Of a stretch of 64,000 bases of DNA, positions 31,403-39,444 are shown in pieces. Made by a program: the position numbers and the translations under genes. How positions within the stretch are numbered: the first letter of the stretch is position 1; every line of letters starts with the position of its first letter. The DNA is from a virus, in IMG/VR virus record IMGVR_UViG_3300036766_000548, positions 1-64,000 of that record. One strand, written 5' to 3'. The notes beneath the pieces are model-generated. The model was not told where the DNA came from, searched no databases, and saw only the letters and a program-made list of their open reading frames with translations.

Positions 31403-31577
31403 ACTTATATTATATATTATTTTGAAAAGTAAAACATAGAATAAAATATTTTATAGATGATTTTTCATATATTTATATTATAAATCTTAATATTCTACTT
31501 ATTAAATGTTAAGTATTTTCAATCGTTCCCGGCCCTATACTACTTTATACTGTTTCCTATGCAAAATCGATCCTAGG

Positions 31578-31967
31578 CTATTCTGCATTTAACATAGCGA
31601 TCTTTTTAGCATATTTCCTAATCAGCTTTTCATACTTTGCCCTGTCGTATTCACAAGGTATTAGAGAATCCATATATAGCTTTTCCATGAATGCCTTTGA
31701 ATGATTGTTATACATCCATCTGGCGTAATCAGGCGCTCGGCCATGATGGTGCTTGTAGTGGATTGAGCGGTTCATGGCATTGGCATTCCGCTCGTCAAAT
31801 CTAAGGTTCGGGCTTTGCATATAATCATAATAATGTGAGCAATGCAGATGATCCTTCAAGCCGGATAAAATGCATTGCCCATCGCGGAGGCGGATATAAT
31901 TGTTAAATAATTTGTCTAACTTGTTCCGTAATGATTTTAATGATGGGGGCTTTTTAATCTTCTTCAA
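31578..31967 (-). CDS. ninG: NinG / Rap-like recombination protein
   Basis: 129 residues, starting at TTG. The pattern SLRNKLDKLFNNYIRLRDGQCILSG then HCSHYYDYMQSPNLRFDERNANAMNRSIHYKHHHG matches NinG (lambda Rap), an HNH-like nuclease-related protein that helps recombination by cutting branched DNA. It sits upstream of recA-ssb genes on the same strand, so it belongs to the recombination set. A 175-bp gap follows its 3' end. Confidence 0.8.
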   Translation of the reverse strand: MKKIKKPPSLKSLRNKLDKLFNNYIRLRDGQCILSGLKDHLHCSHYYDYMQSPNLRFDERNANAMNRSIHYKHHHGRAPDYARWMYNNHSKAFMEKLYMDSLIPCEYDRAKYEKLIRKYAKKIAMLNAE

Positions 31968-32130
31968 ATTTATAACTTTCTCTTTGTTCAGAATGAATCT
32001 TTAATAAATTATCCAATCTGTTGTTTTCATTTCCTCGATCCGATAATTCTTTATATTGTTTCCAAAGTAAGGCATATCTACCCGTCCAATAATAAACTTG
32101 ATTTTCTAATATTTCTTTATCGCTTTTCAT
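31954..32130 (-). CDS. Hypothetical protein, 58 aa
   Basis: MKSDKEILENQVYYWTGRYALLW, helical, with a coiled-coil-like middle. Overlaps NinG by 14 bp and its upstream neighbour by 14 bp. No family recognised. Confidence 0.6.
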   Translation of the reverse strand: MKSDKEILENQVYYWTGRYALLWKQYKELSDRGNENNRLDNLLKIHSEQRESYKFEED

Positions 32131-32350
32131 TTTCTATCTCCTTGAAATATTCCTTGTTGATACTTTCAAATCCCAACAATATGAAATACTTGAATGCGTC
32201 AAAATTGATAGCATCTATGTTCATCACCATTTCGCTAATGGCATTCATCTTGCCGACTTTCAATGACAACCTATTCCACTGTACCCATACTTCATATAAT
32301 TGTTTCTTGTCTATGCCGAATTGATTAAGGTCAGATAGTTTATTTTTCAT
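32117..32350 (-). CDS. Hypothetical protein, 77 aa
   Basis: MKNKLSDLNQFGIDKKQLYEVW and a KEYFKEIENEKR end. Helical. In the recA operon. No family recognised. Confidence 0.6.
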   Translation of the reverse strand: MKNKLSDLNQFGIDKKQLYEVWVQWNRLSLKVGKMNAISEMVMNIDAINFDAFKYFILLGFESINKEYFKEIENEKR

Positions 32351-32502
32351 AAATCTTCCCTAATTGTACAAAATATAGTCATCATCCCAAATAATAATGC
32401 CATGCCTAAGAATAAATCGAAATGAGGTTGATTATTAAATATTAAAATCATAGAGGCAATTATAAACAATACAGTTATTATTAAACAGAATATTTTACCC
32501 AT
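32347..32502 (-). CDS. Small membrane protein, 51 aa
   Basis: Two hydrophobic helices (FCLIITVLFIIASMILIF and FLGMALLFGMMTIFC) with a short loop. ATGA overlap with the following gene and 8-bp overlap with recA. No family recognised. Confidence 0.55.
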   Translation of the reverse strand: MGKIFCLIITVLFIIASMILIFNNQPHFDLFLGMALLFGMMTIFCTIREDL

Positions 32503-33586
32503 CAGAATATTTTGGTTTGCGATTTAATTTGACGCTTTCTTCCAACGCTTCCCATTTATCCCTAACTTTTTTTCTCAATTCCTTTTGCAGATTATTTTTC
32601 TCTATATAATCAATCAATTCTTTCCTGTTCATAGATACTTCATTCCATTCACCACGAGGATTCTTCACCAATTGTCCCTTTGGTGTCAGGAAGTCATATA
32701 AATAATCAATTCCTGTTGTAATATCATCTAGGCCATATTCAAAAAATAATTTTAAATAACATTCCCGATATGGGCGCGGTGTTTTGCTTTTTGTGTTTTT
32801 CGCTTTTACTGTAATACCAATTGGAATGCCCTTGGCTAAAATCTTATTGACGTTTGCAAGCCATAGGACAGTATGGCAATAAAAATCCAGTGCCTTTCCA
32901 CCCGCCCTAGAATATTTCTCAAATGAGAATGGATCTAAATTAGTTCTAACTTGAGAAACAATAACTAGCATTCCATTTTTCTTTTCAATCAAATCAGCAA
33001 GGCCAGGGAAAAATGTCTGCGATAGATACTTGGCTTTTCCCATGCGATATGATCCGGCTAGCTTCTCTTCCTTTTCATTGTTGTTTTCTTTCCGCTTTTT
33101 GAATGAATTGAATTGCTCATCGGATAATTTTTTCCCTTCCTTGGAATCAAGCCCATCTAGCGAATCGATTATATAAATGCCAAATTCATCATCAGATAGT
33201 TTCTCGAAAAAATTACGGATATTGCAATATGCCTCTTCTACCGTAGGAGACTTGATACGCTTCTTTTCATCAAGGGGCATGATGGGGAAGCCATATAGCT
33301 TTTTAGTATTATGAGAAAATCCTGATTCGCAATCATCATAAACCCATTTCAGTTTATCACCAAATTTATAATGAGAAGCTGCCACGATTTCACAAGTCAA
33401 GAATGTCTTGCCGCTGGACTTATCGCCTACAATATTTATAATTTTTCCTACAGGATATCCTGGTCCTTCGCCACCACCTACAAGCACATCTAATAATTCA
33501 GAACCGGTTAAATATCTATTTGTGGGAATACGCTTAGGCTTTTTGTCTAATATGGTTTTTTCTATCTTGGACGTTTCTTCACTCAT
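32495..33586 (-). CDS. recA: RecA-like recombinase
   Basis: 363 residues with a RecA/UvsX-type core. GDKSSGKT (residues 54-61) is Walker A; IYIIDSLDGL is Walker B; VIVSQVRTNL... YSRAGGKALDFYCHTVLWL corresponds to the loop and DNA-contact region. The N-terminus KKPKRIPTNRYLTGSELLDVLVGGG is also typical. It drives strand exchange for recombination-dependent replication and repair. Operon partners are SSB and NinG. Confidence 0.9.
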   Translation of the reverse strand: MSEETSKIEKTILDKKPKRIPTNRYLTGSELLDVLVGGGEGPGYPVGKIINIVGDKSSGKTFLTCEIVAASHYKFGDKLKWVYDDCESGFSHNTKKLYGFPIMPLDEKKRIKSPTVEEAYCNIRNFFEKLSDDEFGIYIIDSLDGLDSKEGKKLSDEQFNSFKKRKENNNEKEEKLAGSYRMGKAKYLSQTFFPGLADLIEKKNGMLVIVSQVRTNLDPFSFEKYSRAGGKALDFYCHTVLWLANVNKILAKGIPIGITVKAKNTKSKTPRPYRECYLKLFFEYGLDDITTGIDYLYDFLTPKGQLVKNPRGEWNEVSMNRKELIDYIEKNNLQKELRKKVRDKWEALEESVKLNRKPKYSDG

Positions 33587-33714
33587 TGATTACTCATTTT
33601 TTCTAAATCTGTTAATCGCTTTTCAATTTTTATCAACTTTCTGCCCTCAATAGTATTTTGGATAATTCCTCCAATTAAAGAAATAATTATAGCTATATTT
33701 ACCCATAAATACAT
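33583..33714 (-). CDS. Small membrane protein, 43 aa
   Basis: One N-terminal membrane helix (YLWVNIAIIISLIGGIIQ), then a charged helix ending LEKMSNQ. AAGGAG upstream. ATGA overlap with recA. No family recognised. Confidence 0.55.
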   Translation of the reverse strand: MYLWVNIAIIISLIGGIIQNTIEGRKLIKIEKRLTDLEKMSNQ

Positions 33715-33735
33715 ATTATTTTCTCCTTAAAATAA

Positions 33736-33794
33736 AGTCCTGAATGTTTTTATATGGTAATTGATTTACACTTTTTGAAATAACATTCAGGACT
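33736..33794 (-). terminator. Inverted repeat, terminator-like
   Basis: A 13-bp perfect stem (33736-33748 and 33782-33794, AGTCCTGAATGTT) follows the ssb stop in the minus direction and leads to TTATTTT. The loop is long (33 nt). It probably reduces transcription from ssb into recA. Confidence 0.6.
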
Positions 33795-33801
33795 ATTATA
33801 T

Positions 33802-34971
33802 CTACTTCTTGGCTTTGAGCTTTTTCTGTTCTTTCGCGCAATCTGCCCAGATATCGCAGTCCGAGCAATCATCAGGAAACTTATCGCAATCCTTGCCGAA
33901 TACATGCTTCGATGGGCACTTGAAAACAGTAACCGGCTTGCCTACAGTAGTTTTTTTAGCTACTTGTTTTGCCTTAGCTTTCGGTGCAGGTTCGTCGTCC
34001 TCCTCATCTTCATCAGATTCCTCTTCTTCATCCTCATCTGATTCGTCGGTATCTTCCTCGTCGTCCGAATCGTCGTCCTCATCTTCCTCGTCGTCTTCAA
34101 TTACTGGCTTTTTTGTTTTCCCCTTGGTCTTTGGCTTCTCATCTTCATCATCGGAATCGGTATCTTCATCCTCGCTAGTATCACTAGATTCATCATCGTC
34201 TAAATCACCATAAAATAATTGCTCAATCTCTTCCTTAGCTTTGATTACCATAAATGAATCAAGCGATAATGCGTTAGGTTCTAGCTTCTTTAACAGCTTG
34301 ATTTCCTTGGCATCGCGCTCTTCAAAATTAAACTTCTTAAACTCGGGATACGGATAGCCCTTGCCTTCGTCATTGGTAAATGAAGCCTTTACGATCCTAA
34401 ATGTAAACGAATGTCCATCATCGATGTCTACATAATCGCAAATATCACCCGTTTCCTTATTGCCACTTGCTCCAGCCTCTTCACGAAGCTCCTCATGGAA
34501 ATTAGTATATGAAGCACGTAGTATCTGTATACCTTCATCTGGATTATCCATATCGACTACATTATAAATAGCATAATGCTTAGGGGCTAGAGCACCGCCT
34601 TCCTTTTTCATTCCCTTATTATAAAACTCCGCGCGTTTAGCACAAATAGGACAAGCGTCCATTCTATTATATGTTTTGTTAGGGCAAATGACATCAGCCT
34701 TAGTTGGGCCAACAAATTGATGGACAAAAACATCTAACATAAAATCAGAATCACCAATCTTCCTTTGCTTGGCTTTTACCTCGGGGTGATTTTTGGTAGC
34801 CATATTATACGGAATAATGTTTAGATGCTGGGTAGTCCCATACTGCTTTTCATCAAAAAACTTAGTATCTTTCGGCCAATTAAAAGCCTGTTCTCCGCGT
34901 CCATTCTTCGCCTTGTCCTTGTTCTCATAATCCTGCTTCATTCTTTCTTTTAGCGACTTCTTGTTAATCAC
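33802..34971 (-). CDS. Single-stranded DNA-binding protein, gp32-like, with long acidic tail
   Basis: 389 residues. The first ~225 hold a gp32-like ssDNA-binding core with a zinc knuckle CPNKTYNRMDACPIC. Then comes a tail of nearly pure Asp/Glu/Ser and Lys/Pro runs (residues ~255-340). It ends with a second Cys cluster, FKCPSKHVFGKDCDKFPDDCSDC. Acidic tails in SSBs recruit replisome partners. The sheer length and the extra C-terminal Cys domain are unusual. It coats ssDNA for polymerase, helicase and RecA. Confidence 0.82.
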   Translation of the reverse strand: MINKKSLKERMKQDYENKDKAKNGRGEQAFNWPKDTKFFDEKQYGTTQHLNIIPYNMATKNHPEVKAKQRKIGDSDFMLDVFVHQFVGPTKADVICPNKTYNRMDACPICAKRAEFYNKGMKKEGGALAPKHYAIYNVVDMDNPDEGIQILRASYTNFHEELREEAGASGNKETGDICDYVDIDDGHSFTFRIVKASFTNDEGKGYPYPEFKKFNFEERDAKEIKLLKKLEPNALSLDSFMVIKAKEEIEQLFYGDLDDDESSDTSEDEDTDSDDEDEKPKTKGKTKKPVIEDDEEDEDDDSDDEEDTDESDEDEEEESDEDEEDDEPAPKAKAKQVAKKTTVGKPVTVFKCPSKHVFGKDCDKFPDDCSDCDIWADCAKEQKKLKAKK

Positions 34972-34975
34972 TGAT

Positions 34976-35155
34976 TTACCCCTTTTCTGCTATTTGATGT
35001 TTTCTATATTTTACTGTAGCTAAATCCAATGCCTTCAATACATCATCGGGTTTTTGTCCATCGGCTACGGTAGCGACAAAATTGATATCCTCCGTTTCGT
35101 AGTTGCCAAGATTGAATTTACGAGTGAATGAAACTTGTGTGATTTTAATATCCAT
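34976..35155 (-). CDS. Hypothetical protein, 59 aa
   Basis: MDIKITQVSFTRKFNLGNYETEDI... DGQKPDDVLKALDLATVKY. A phage small protein with the recurrent FNLGNYE pattern, seen upstream of ssb genes, function unknown. It ends 4 bp before ssb. Confidence 0.65.
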   Translation of the reverse strand: MDIKITQVSFTRKFNLGNYETEDINFVATVADGQKPDDVLKALDLATVKYRKHQIAEKG

Positions 35156-35200
35156 TGTTTTGTCTCCATATCTAACTTTATTTGATACCTTTCCGATAAA

Positions 35201-35242
35201 TTATCCAGATCCTTTTTCTCTACCAGAACCTTGACCGCCCAT
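35201..35242 (-). CDS. 13-residue MGGQGSGREKGSG peptide
   Basis: Reads MGGQGSGREKGSG and stops. It resembles the common start of the packaging-region proteins at 5817, 6142, 10383 and 10717 (MGGPGSGRRKGGGK). It lies one base after the preceding stop (TAATATG). Either a tiny expressed peptide or the scar of a larger member. Confidence 0.45.
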   Translation of the reverse strand: MGGQGSGREKGSG

Positions 35243-35243
35243 A

Positions 35244-35705
35244 TTACTTCTTATTCAGCTTGCTTCTAATTTCCCTATCCACCGTTTTATTTGCATCCTT
35301 CTTATTCATATCAGGCGAAGCATAAAACCCGCCAATCAATAGTTCCTTTTCGCATTTCAACATATCGCGCCTATGTTCCATCGCGGTTACGGCGGCTATC
35401 AAAGTATTTACTTCATGCTGATTATCCCTGATGCTTGCCTTGGCCGCTAGATACTCCTCATCCCCTTCTAGTTGCGCCTTGACCCCTGCCTCTGTCTGCT
35501 TGCCCCATGCCTCATTCCAATTTTGCCTAATAAACATTTCCCGTTGCGCCGATACAAGTTTATAAGCATCCTCGCTATCGCCTAAATTATTCTTGGCCTT
35601 GGCAAGTTTATCTGCCCAATAAAAATAGATAGATGCGTGTTGCTCGCATTCGGAATCAAGCTTGTACTTATTGAACTTTACATCAGATTCAAAATCTCTA
35701 GTCAT
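35244..35705 (-). CDS. Hypothetical protein between ssb and replication genes, 153 aa
   Basis: Helical, with a probable coiled coil in the middle (EEYLAAKASIRDNQHEVNTLIAAVTAMEHRRDML). No motif. Its place in the recA-ssb cluster fits a recombination mediator or clamp-related factor, but there is no direct evidence. ATGA overlap with the upstream gene. Confidence 0.6.
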   Translation of the reverse strand: MTRDFESDVKFNKYKLDSECEQHASIYFYWADKLAKAKNNLGDSEDAYKLVSAQREMFIRQNWNEAWGKQTEAGVKAQLEGDEEYLAAKASIRDNQHEVNTLIAAVTAMEHRRDMLKCEKELLIGGFYASPDMNKKDANKTVDREIRSKLNKK

Positions 35706-36046
35706 TTATTCTCCTTTTTCCCTATTGTCTTAATATCATATTCAACCCAAAACGTATTTTCTTTTATCTCATTAAGTGCATTTATAATTATTTCAAGAAT
35801 AGATTTTACATTATAATTGTCAAAATCAATCCCAAAATAATTAACTTTTTCTTCTTTTGTAATAGGATTAATAAAAACGATCTTACAATAATGAGAATAG
35901 TTTTTACTAATATTCGGATTTTCATCTTCTGTTCTTAAAAAATTAAAATCTTTAATTAACCAACTTCCATTGTCCTGTCTAGTTTTCCCTTCTACTATAG
36001 AATCATTTTCTCTAAGCGCCGTAAACGAACTAATATCTTTTCCCAT
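35702..36046 (-). CDS. Hypothetical protein, 114 aa
   Basis: ATG at 36046 is used because AAGGAG lies 6 bp upstream. Sequence MGKDISSFTALRENDSIVEGKTRQDNG, beta-rich, with EVNYFGIDFDNYN-like segments. No family recognised. Confidence 0.6.
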   Translation of the reverse strand: MGKDISSFTALRENDSIVEGKTRQDNGSWLIKDFNFLRTEDENPNISKNYSHYCKIVFINPITKEEKVNYFGIDFDNYNVKSILEIIINALNEIKENTFWVEYDIKTIGKKENK

Positions 36047-36091
36047 TGTTTTCTCCTTATAAAAAGTGATATTTTTACATGGTTTGTTCAA

Positions 36092-36472
36092 TTACTCGTC
36101 GTCGTCTTCCTCTTCTTCACCTGAATCATCATCGGCATCAGATTCCTCGACAGGCTCATCCTCTTCATCATCTTCCTCGACAGGAGGCTTGGCCTTTGCC
36201 TTGGGCTTCGGGGCAGGCTTCTTGTCCGCCTTTTCGACCTTGGGCTTGGCCACGGGCTCATCGACACCGAGCTTGTCAAGATTGACCTTGGAAGCCTTCG
36301 TGGTGAGCTTGGCAAGAAGCGCAAGATATGCCTTGACTACCTTGGCAACTCCCTTGGCATCAAGATCAAGGCCACCGCGCCCACGCTTGCGCTCGAAACC
36401 GGAAGCATCCACCGCCTGCTTTACAAGCCCTTCATCCAGTCCAGCCTCTACAAGATCACGTACACTAGCCAT
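36092..36472 (-). CDS. GC-rich Lys/Ala protein with acidic tail, 126 aa
   Basis: The N-terminal half is helical and basic (LDLDAKGVAKVVKAYLALLAKLT). The C-terminal part alternates Lys/Pro/Ala with Asp/Glu runs, ending DDDE. Base composition is far richer in G+C than all its neighbours, with GCC, AAG and CTC codons. A histone-like or nucleoprotein role is suggested by charge layout, and the acidic end resembles that of ssb. Possible recent transfer. Confidence 0.6.
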   Translation of the reverse strand: MASVRDLVEAGLDEGLVKQAVDASGFERKRGRGGLDLDAKGVAKVVKAYLALLAKLTTKASKVNLDKLGVDEPVAKPKVEKADKKPAPKPKAKAKPPVEEDDEEDEPVEESDADDDSGEEEEDDDE

Positions 36473-36519
36473 TAGAATCTCCTTGAAAATATATATCTAT
36501 CCCATACGGGAAAGATTAT

Positions 36520-36657
36520 CTAAATTAGATACATCTTAATGTAAAAATCGCAGCCATCAAGCGACCCATTATAATCAATTATTTTGTTGTTGTTACGATC
36601 AAAATGATAAACACTGAATAGATCGAGATTCGATTCTATCCCATAAACAATGTTCAT
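36520..36657 (-). CDS. Small protein, 45 aa
   Basis: MNIVYGIESNLDLFSVYHFDRNN... GCDFYIKMYLI. AGGAGG 5 bp upstream, as part of the repeated promoter unit. No family recognised. Confidence 0.6.
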   Translation of the reverse strand: MNIVYGIESNLDLFSVYHFDRNNNKIIDYNGSLDGCDFYIKMYLI

Positions 36658-36680
36658 TTTATCCTCCTATCTATATTATA
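36653..36680 (-). promoter_or_regulatory. Early promoter and RBS unit (repeated at 50601)
   Basis: TATAAT at 36675-36680 then ATAGATAGGAGGATAAAATG. The 28 bp are identical to 50601-50628. Drives the 45-residue gene. Confidence 0.55.
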
Positions 36681-36688
36681 CAGTATCT

Positions 36689-37624
36689 CTATAAAATAGT
36701 TGAAATAGATGCTAAAATAATTCCATTTTTCCCGACGTTGTAAGTTGGCTCTGAAAATGCTTCCATCGCTGATATAGCGCGTTTATTCATAGAACCGTTT
36801 AACAGTACCGCCGACATATACCCTAGAATGATATACCTTACCGTTTCGGGCTCATCCAATTTATTGTTTTCTTTTAGCTTCTTTAATATCTTGGCAATAT
36901 CCTTCCATTGATTCTTTTCATTTAATAATGCCCTAGCCAATTCTATGATTTCAGGGTCTTCATCGTTGGTAGTATTAGATGATAAATATTCCAATTGCTC
37001 TTTTTCTGTTTCAAGTCCGATTACACTTTGCAGAATAACCAATGATTTGCGTGGTGAACCTTCGGCCTTTTCCGCGATGCTTTCTATGACTTCATTCGAT
37101 AGTTTTATTTTTTCCAGTTTCAACACTCTGTTTATTACTTCTGATAATTCCTCGATACACAGTGCTTTAAATTTTATTTCAGTACAACGATTACGAATAG
37201 TAGTTATTATTTTTGAAGGTTCGGTGGTGCAAATGAAGAAATAAACAAATTCTGGCGGCTCTTCAAGTGCCTTCAAAATAGCATTCATAAAGTTATTATT
37301 TAGTTTATGGGCTTCGTCCAGAATAAAAATAGTTACATTCCCATCGGAAGGACTATAGCGCATTTGCTGAATAATTTCCCTAGCAGTATCGATACCGCGA
37401 TCAGATGATGAATTGATTTCATTTATGCAAATATCGCTAGCGCCTAAAATGTTCTTTGCCATGATGCGTGCAACTGTCGTCTTTCCACAACCAGATGGGC
37501 CTGATAGCATATAGGCATGGGAATGGTTCTTTTTGGTTATTGCTTTTTGCAATGATGCTATGGCAGATTCATTACCGACCATTTCATCGAAGGTAGTTGG
37601 CCTATATTTGCAATATAATGTCAT
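36689..37624 (-). CDS. Clamp loader subunit (DnaX/RFC-like AAA+ ATPase)
   Basis: 311 residues. YRPTTFDEMVGNESAI starts the AAA+ module, GPSGCGKTT is Walker A, ILDEAHKLNN is Walker B, and FICTTEPSKIITTIRNRC carries sensor 1 and the arginine finger region. It resembles bacterial DnaX and archaeal/phage RFC small subunits and would load the sliding clamp on primed DNA. A single-subunit clamp loader suggests a homo-oligomer or host partners. Overlaps the HNH endonuclease gene by 4 bp. Confidence 0.88.
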   Translation of the reverse strand: MTLYCKYRPTTFDEMVGNESAIASLQKAITKKNHSHAYMLSGPSGCGKTTVARIMAKNILGASDICINEINSSSDRGIDTAREIIQQMRYSPSDGNVTIFILDEAHKLNNNFMNAILKALEEPPEFVYFFICTTEPSKIITTIRNRCTEIKFKALCIEELSEVINRVLKLEKIKLSNEVIESIAEKAEGSPRKSLVILQSVIGLETEKEQLEYLSSNTTNDEDPEIIELARALLNEKNQWKDIAKILKKLKENNKLDEPETVRYIILGYMSAVLLNGSMNKRAISAMEAFSEPTYNVGKNGIILASISTIL

Positions 37625-38088
37625 ATCTTATTTGCCTTTCTATCTGCCCACCATTTTGTTATTCTTATACTTTGTTCTTTCTTTTGTTGCTCAGTCATTG
37701 TTTTCCCTAAGTGTTTTTGTCTGTTCATTTCATTTGATTCTTTAGAGTGGTGTTTCCCATAGAAGGGGTGATTTTCCCCAGAAAAATCTGCATGGTTTTC
37801 GCTTAAGTGTTTTTTATGTATCTCTGATTGTGGCCTACCCTTTTTAACTTTACTTAATTTTATTTTTGTTTCTTCGGATAATGGTCTATCAATATTGTGT
37901 AATGAAAAATGATCGCCTTTAGTCATTTTCTGTAAATTATTAATATCATTATTTTTATGATTGCCGTCTTTATGATGAATTACATATCCTTTTTCTGGCA
38001 TTAAATTATCTGGATTATATTCATTCCATATTTTATGGACTTTTCTTGCGTCATTCATTCCATGTTTCATCGGTATTGTATTAATCAT
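37621..38088 (-). CDS. HNH homing endonuclease with NUMOD3 motifs
   Basis: 155 residues. An HNH nuclease core (VIHHKDGNHKNNDINNL) is followed by NUMOD3-like repeats (LSEETKIKLSKVKKGRPQSE, GENHPFYGKHHSKES) that bind DNA. Freestanding nucleases like this spread between phages. It is inserted between the clamp loader and MazG-like genes. ATG at 38088 is chosen for its AAAGGAG. Confidence 0.82.
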   Translation of the reverse strand: MINTIPMKHGMNDARKVHKIWNEYNPDNLMPEKGYVIHHKDGNHKNNDINNLQKMTKGDHFSLHNIDRPLSEETKIKLSKVKKGRPQSEIHKKHLSENHADFSGENHPFYGKHHSKESNEMNRQKHLGKTMTEQQKKEQSIRITKWWADRKANKI

Positions 38089-38121
38089 TCTATTTTCTCC
38101 TTTCAAATATATTATATACTC

Positions 38122-38418
38122 TTATTTGTCTTTTTTAGTACATATTTCCAATAATTTATTTTCGATCTTTTCCAGCTTATTTTGCTTGGCAGTATCTATT
38201 ATCTTATTACTATATATAATTTTTAATATATCAATGGCAATCTCCACGTCGGCCATTTCCTTTTGTATCTCAATTTCCGAATTACCCTTGGTTAAATGTT
38301 GCAAAATGGATGATGACAGCTCAGAGCATTCCTCGGCCAATTTCAATAAACACCATTCTTTGCCACGTACCTTCGCGCATCGCCTGATAATATTGTTTAT
38401 TTGATCTTTTGTATACAT
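38122..38418 (-). CDS. MazG-like nucleotide pyrophosphohydrolase
   Basis: 98 residues. LLKLAEECSELSSSILQHL and EIQKEMADVEIAIDIL form the EExxE...ExxD metal-binding pattern of the all-alpha NTP pyrophosphatases (MazG/dUTPase-like). Might hydrolyse dUTP or (p)ppGpp-related or modified nucleotides; phage MazG-like proteins act on host nucleotide pools. Residues 70-98 are basic. Confidence 0.72.
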   Translation of the reverse strand: MYTKDQINNIIRRCAKVRGKEWCLLKLAEECSELSSSILQHLTKGNSEIEIQKEMADVEIAIDILKIIYSNKIIDTAKQNKLEKIENKLLEICTKKDK

Positions 38419-38616
38419 TTATTTAGATTCTTTTAATATCAATATTTTTTGTCCATAATATTTCTTATTTTCTATTACAACTTCTATATAATGAGTGGCA
38501 ATAGCAATATCTGAATTAAAAGCAATAATATCATTATTAGAAGTTAAGACTTGAACTGGCCAAGGATTCTGTTCCTCTTTAATTATTTTCAATATTTTAT
38601 CATCATATAATTCCAT
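38419..38616 (-). CDS. Hypothetical protein, 65 aa
   Basis: ATG at 38616 follows AAGGAGG with normal spacing. MELYDDKILKIIKEEQNPWPVQVL, a beta-rich middle and a KKYYGQKILILKESK end. No family recognised. Confidence 0.6.
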   Translation of the reverse strand: MELYDDKILKIIKEEQNPWPVQVLTSNNDIIAFNSDIAIATHYIEVVIENKKYYGQKILILKESK

Positions 38617-38617
38617 T

Positions 38618-38944
38618 TTAATATCCTCCTTCAATTATCTTATCCAATATCTTCTTGGCGTATGCCTTTCTTACCTTTATATCTGTAGTCTCCGACCATG
38701 TTTTATATAATTTCAATCCTTCGATACAATTGTTTTCTAATGGGCATCCAGGGCAATTCCTAGTTCCATCATGCTTGTTATATACCGCGCAACATGGACA
38801 CCAATAATATAATTGCTTGATTATTGAATATAGTTTCCTGGGCAACTTGTATTTGTAATCAATCTCGGGAAAATTGTATAGATATCCCCACATGGTAATG
38901 CCGAGATAATATGCTTCCTTTTTAGTTATTTTTAGGTAAGTCAT
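38618..38944 (-). CDS. Cys-rich protein, 108 aa
   Basis: YYWCPCCAVYN... RNCPGCPLENNC gives seven Cys in two clusters, a likely zinc ribbon or iron-sulfur ligand set. Flanked by two short helices. No family recognised. Overlaps both neighbours. Confidence 0.6.
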   Translation of the reverse strand: MTYLKITKKEAYYLGITMWGYLYNFPEIDYKYKLPRKLYSIIKQLYYWCPCCAVYNKHDGTRNCPGCPLENNCIEGLKLYKTWSETTDIKVRKAYAKKILDKIIEGGY

Positions 38945-39435
38945 TTGATTATTGTAATTAACTCATTTGCATATGGCAATTTTTCAATCCATTTACAATA
39001 TTCTTTCCAATGTGGCAATCTATGATTCCTTCTAGCAAAATATATCCTTCGCAATGTTTGATAGTTAGTCATAAAGTATCGTGTCTGTAAAAATCCCTCT
39101 TTGATATTTTCCTTATAATTTATAAAATCATTTTCATTTTCAAACTTAGGCGCAGAATGCATAGTTGATTCAGAACCTAATTGTTCATTTCCAATTCTAT
39201 AGGCAACAAACTCATGCCAAAAATATCTAGGTGCAGTTAATGAATAATATACTTGTAATCCTCGTAATGATTTCGCTTCATCGTCACCATGTAAAACTAA
39301 TTTGGAAAGCAATTTAATATCGTCGTCTGTTGAATGCTCATTGTCTCTTTGTTTATGGGATAATCTAGCGGCAGCAGAACAAAAAGAAAAATCATAATCT
39401 TGTGGCACATCAAAACAATTTATATTTATAAACAT
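38941..39435 (-). CDS. ThyX-like phage protein, 164 aa
   Basis: VYYSLTAPRYFWHEFVAYRIGNEQLGSESTMHS and NYQTLRRIYFARRNHRLPHWKEYCKWIEKLP resemble a group of phage proteins related to flavin-dependent thymidylate synthase, as far as I recall. The strict ThyX RHRxxS pattern is not present (YRIGN... in its place), so catalysis is doubtful. It sits beside the polymerase gene with AGGAGG upstream. Confidence 0.4.
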   Translation of the reverse strand: MFININCFDVPQDYDFSFCSAAARLSHKQRDNEHSTDDDIKLLSKLVLHGDDEAKSLRGLQVYYSLTAPRYFWHEFVAYRIGNEQLGSESTMHSAPKFENENDFINYKENIKEGFLQTRYFMTNYQTLRRIYFARRNHRLPHWKEYCKWIEKLPYANELITIIK

Positions 39436-39444
39436 TTATCCTCC

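Noticed and set aside
31403-31577. Gap after ninG as a possible RNA gene
   Set aside because: Only short AT-rich inverted repeats and no cloverleaf or conserved fold could be seen.
33984-34213. Long Ser-rich frames on the plus strand across the ssb acidic tail
   Set aside because: They are shadows of Asp/Glu codon runs (GAC/GAT read backward as Ser). No ribosome binding site or conserved-looking sequence.
36066-36539. Ser/Ala-rich plus-strand frames over the GC-rich gene
   Set aside because: They mirror the acidic and Lys/Ala codons of the minus-strand gene, which has a normal start and operon place.
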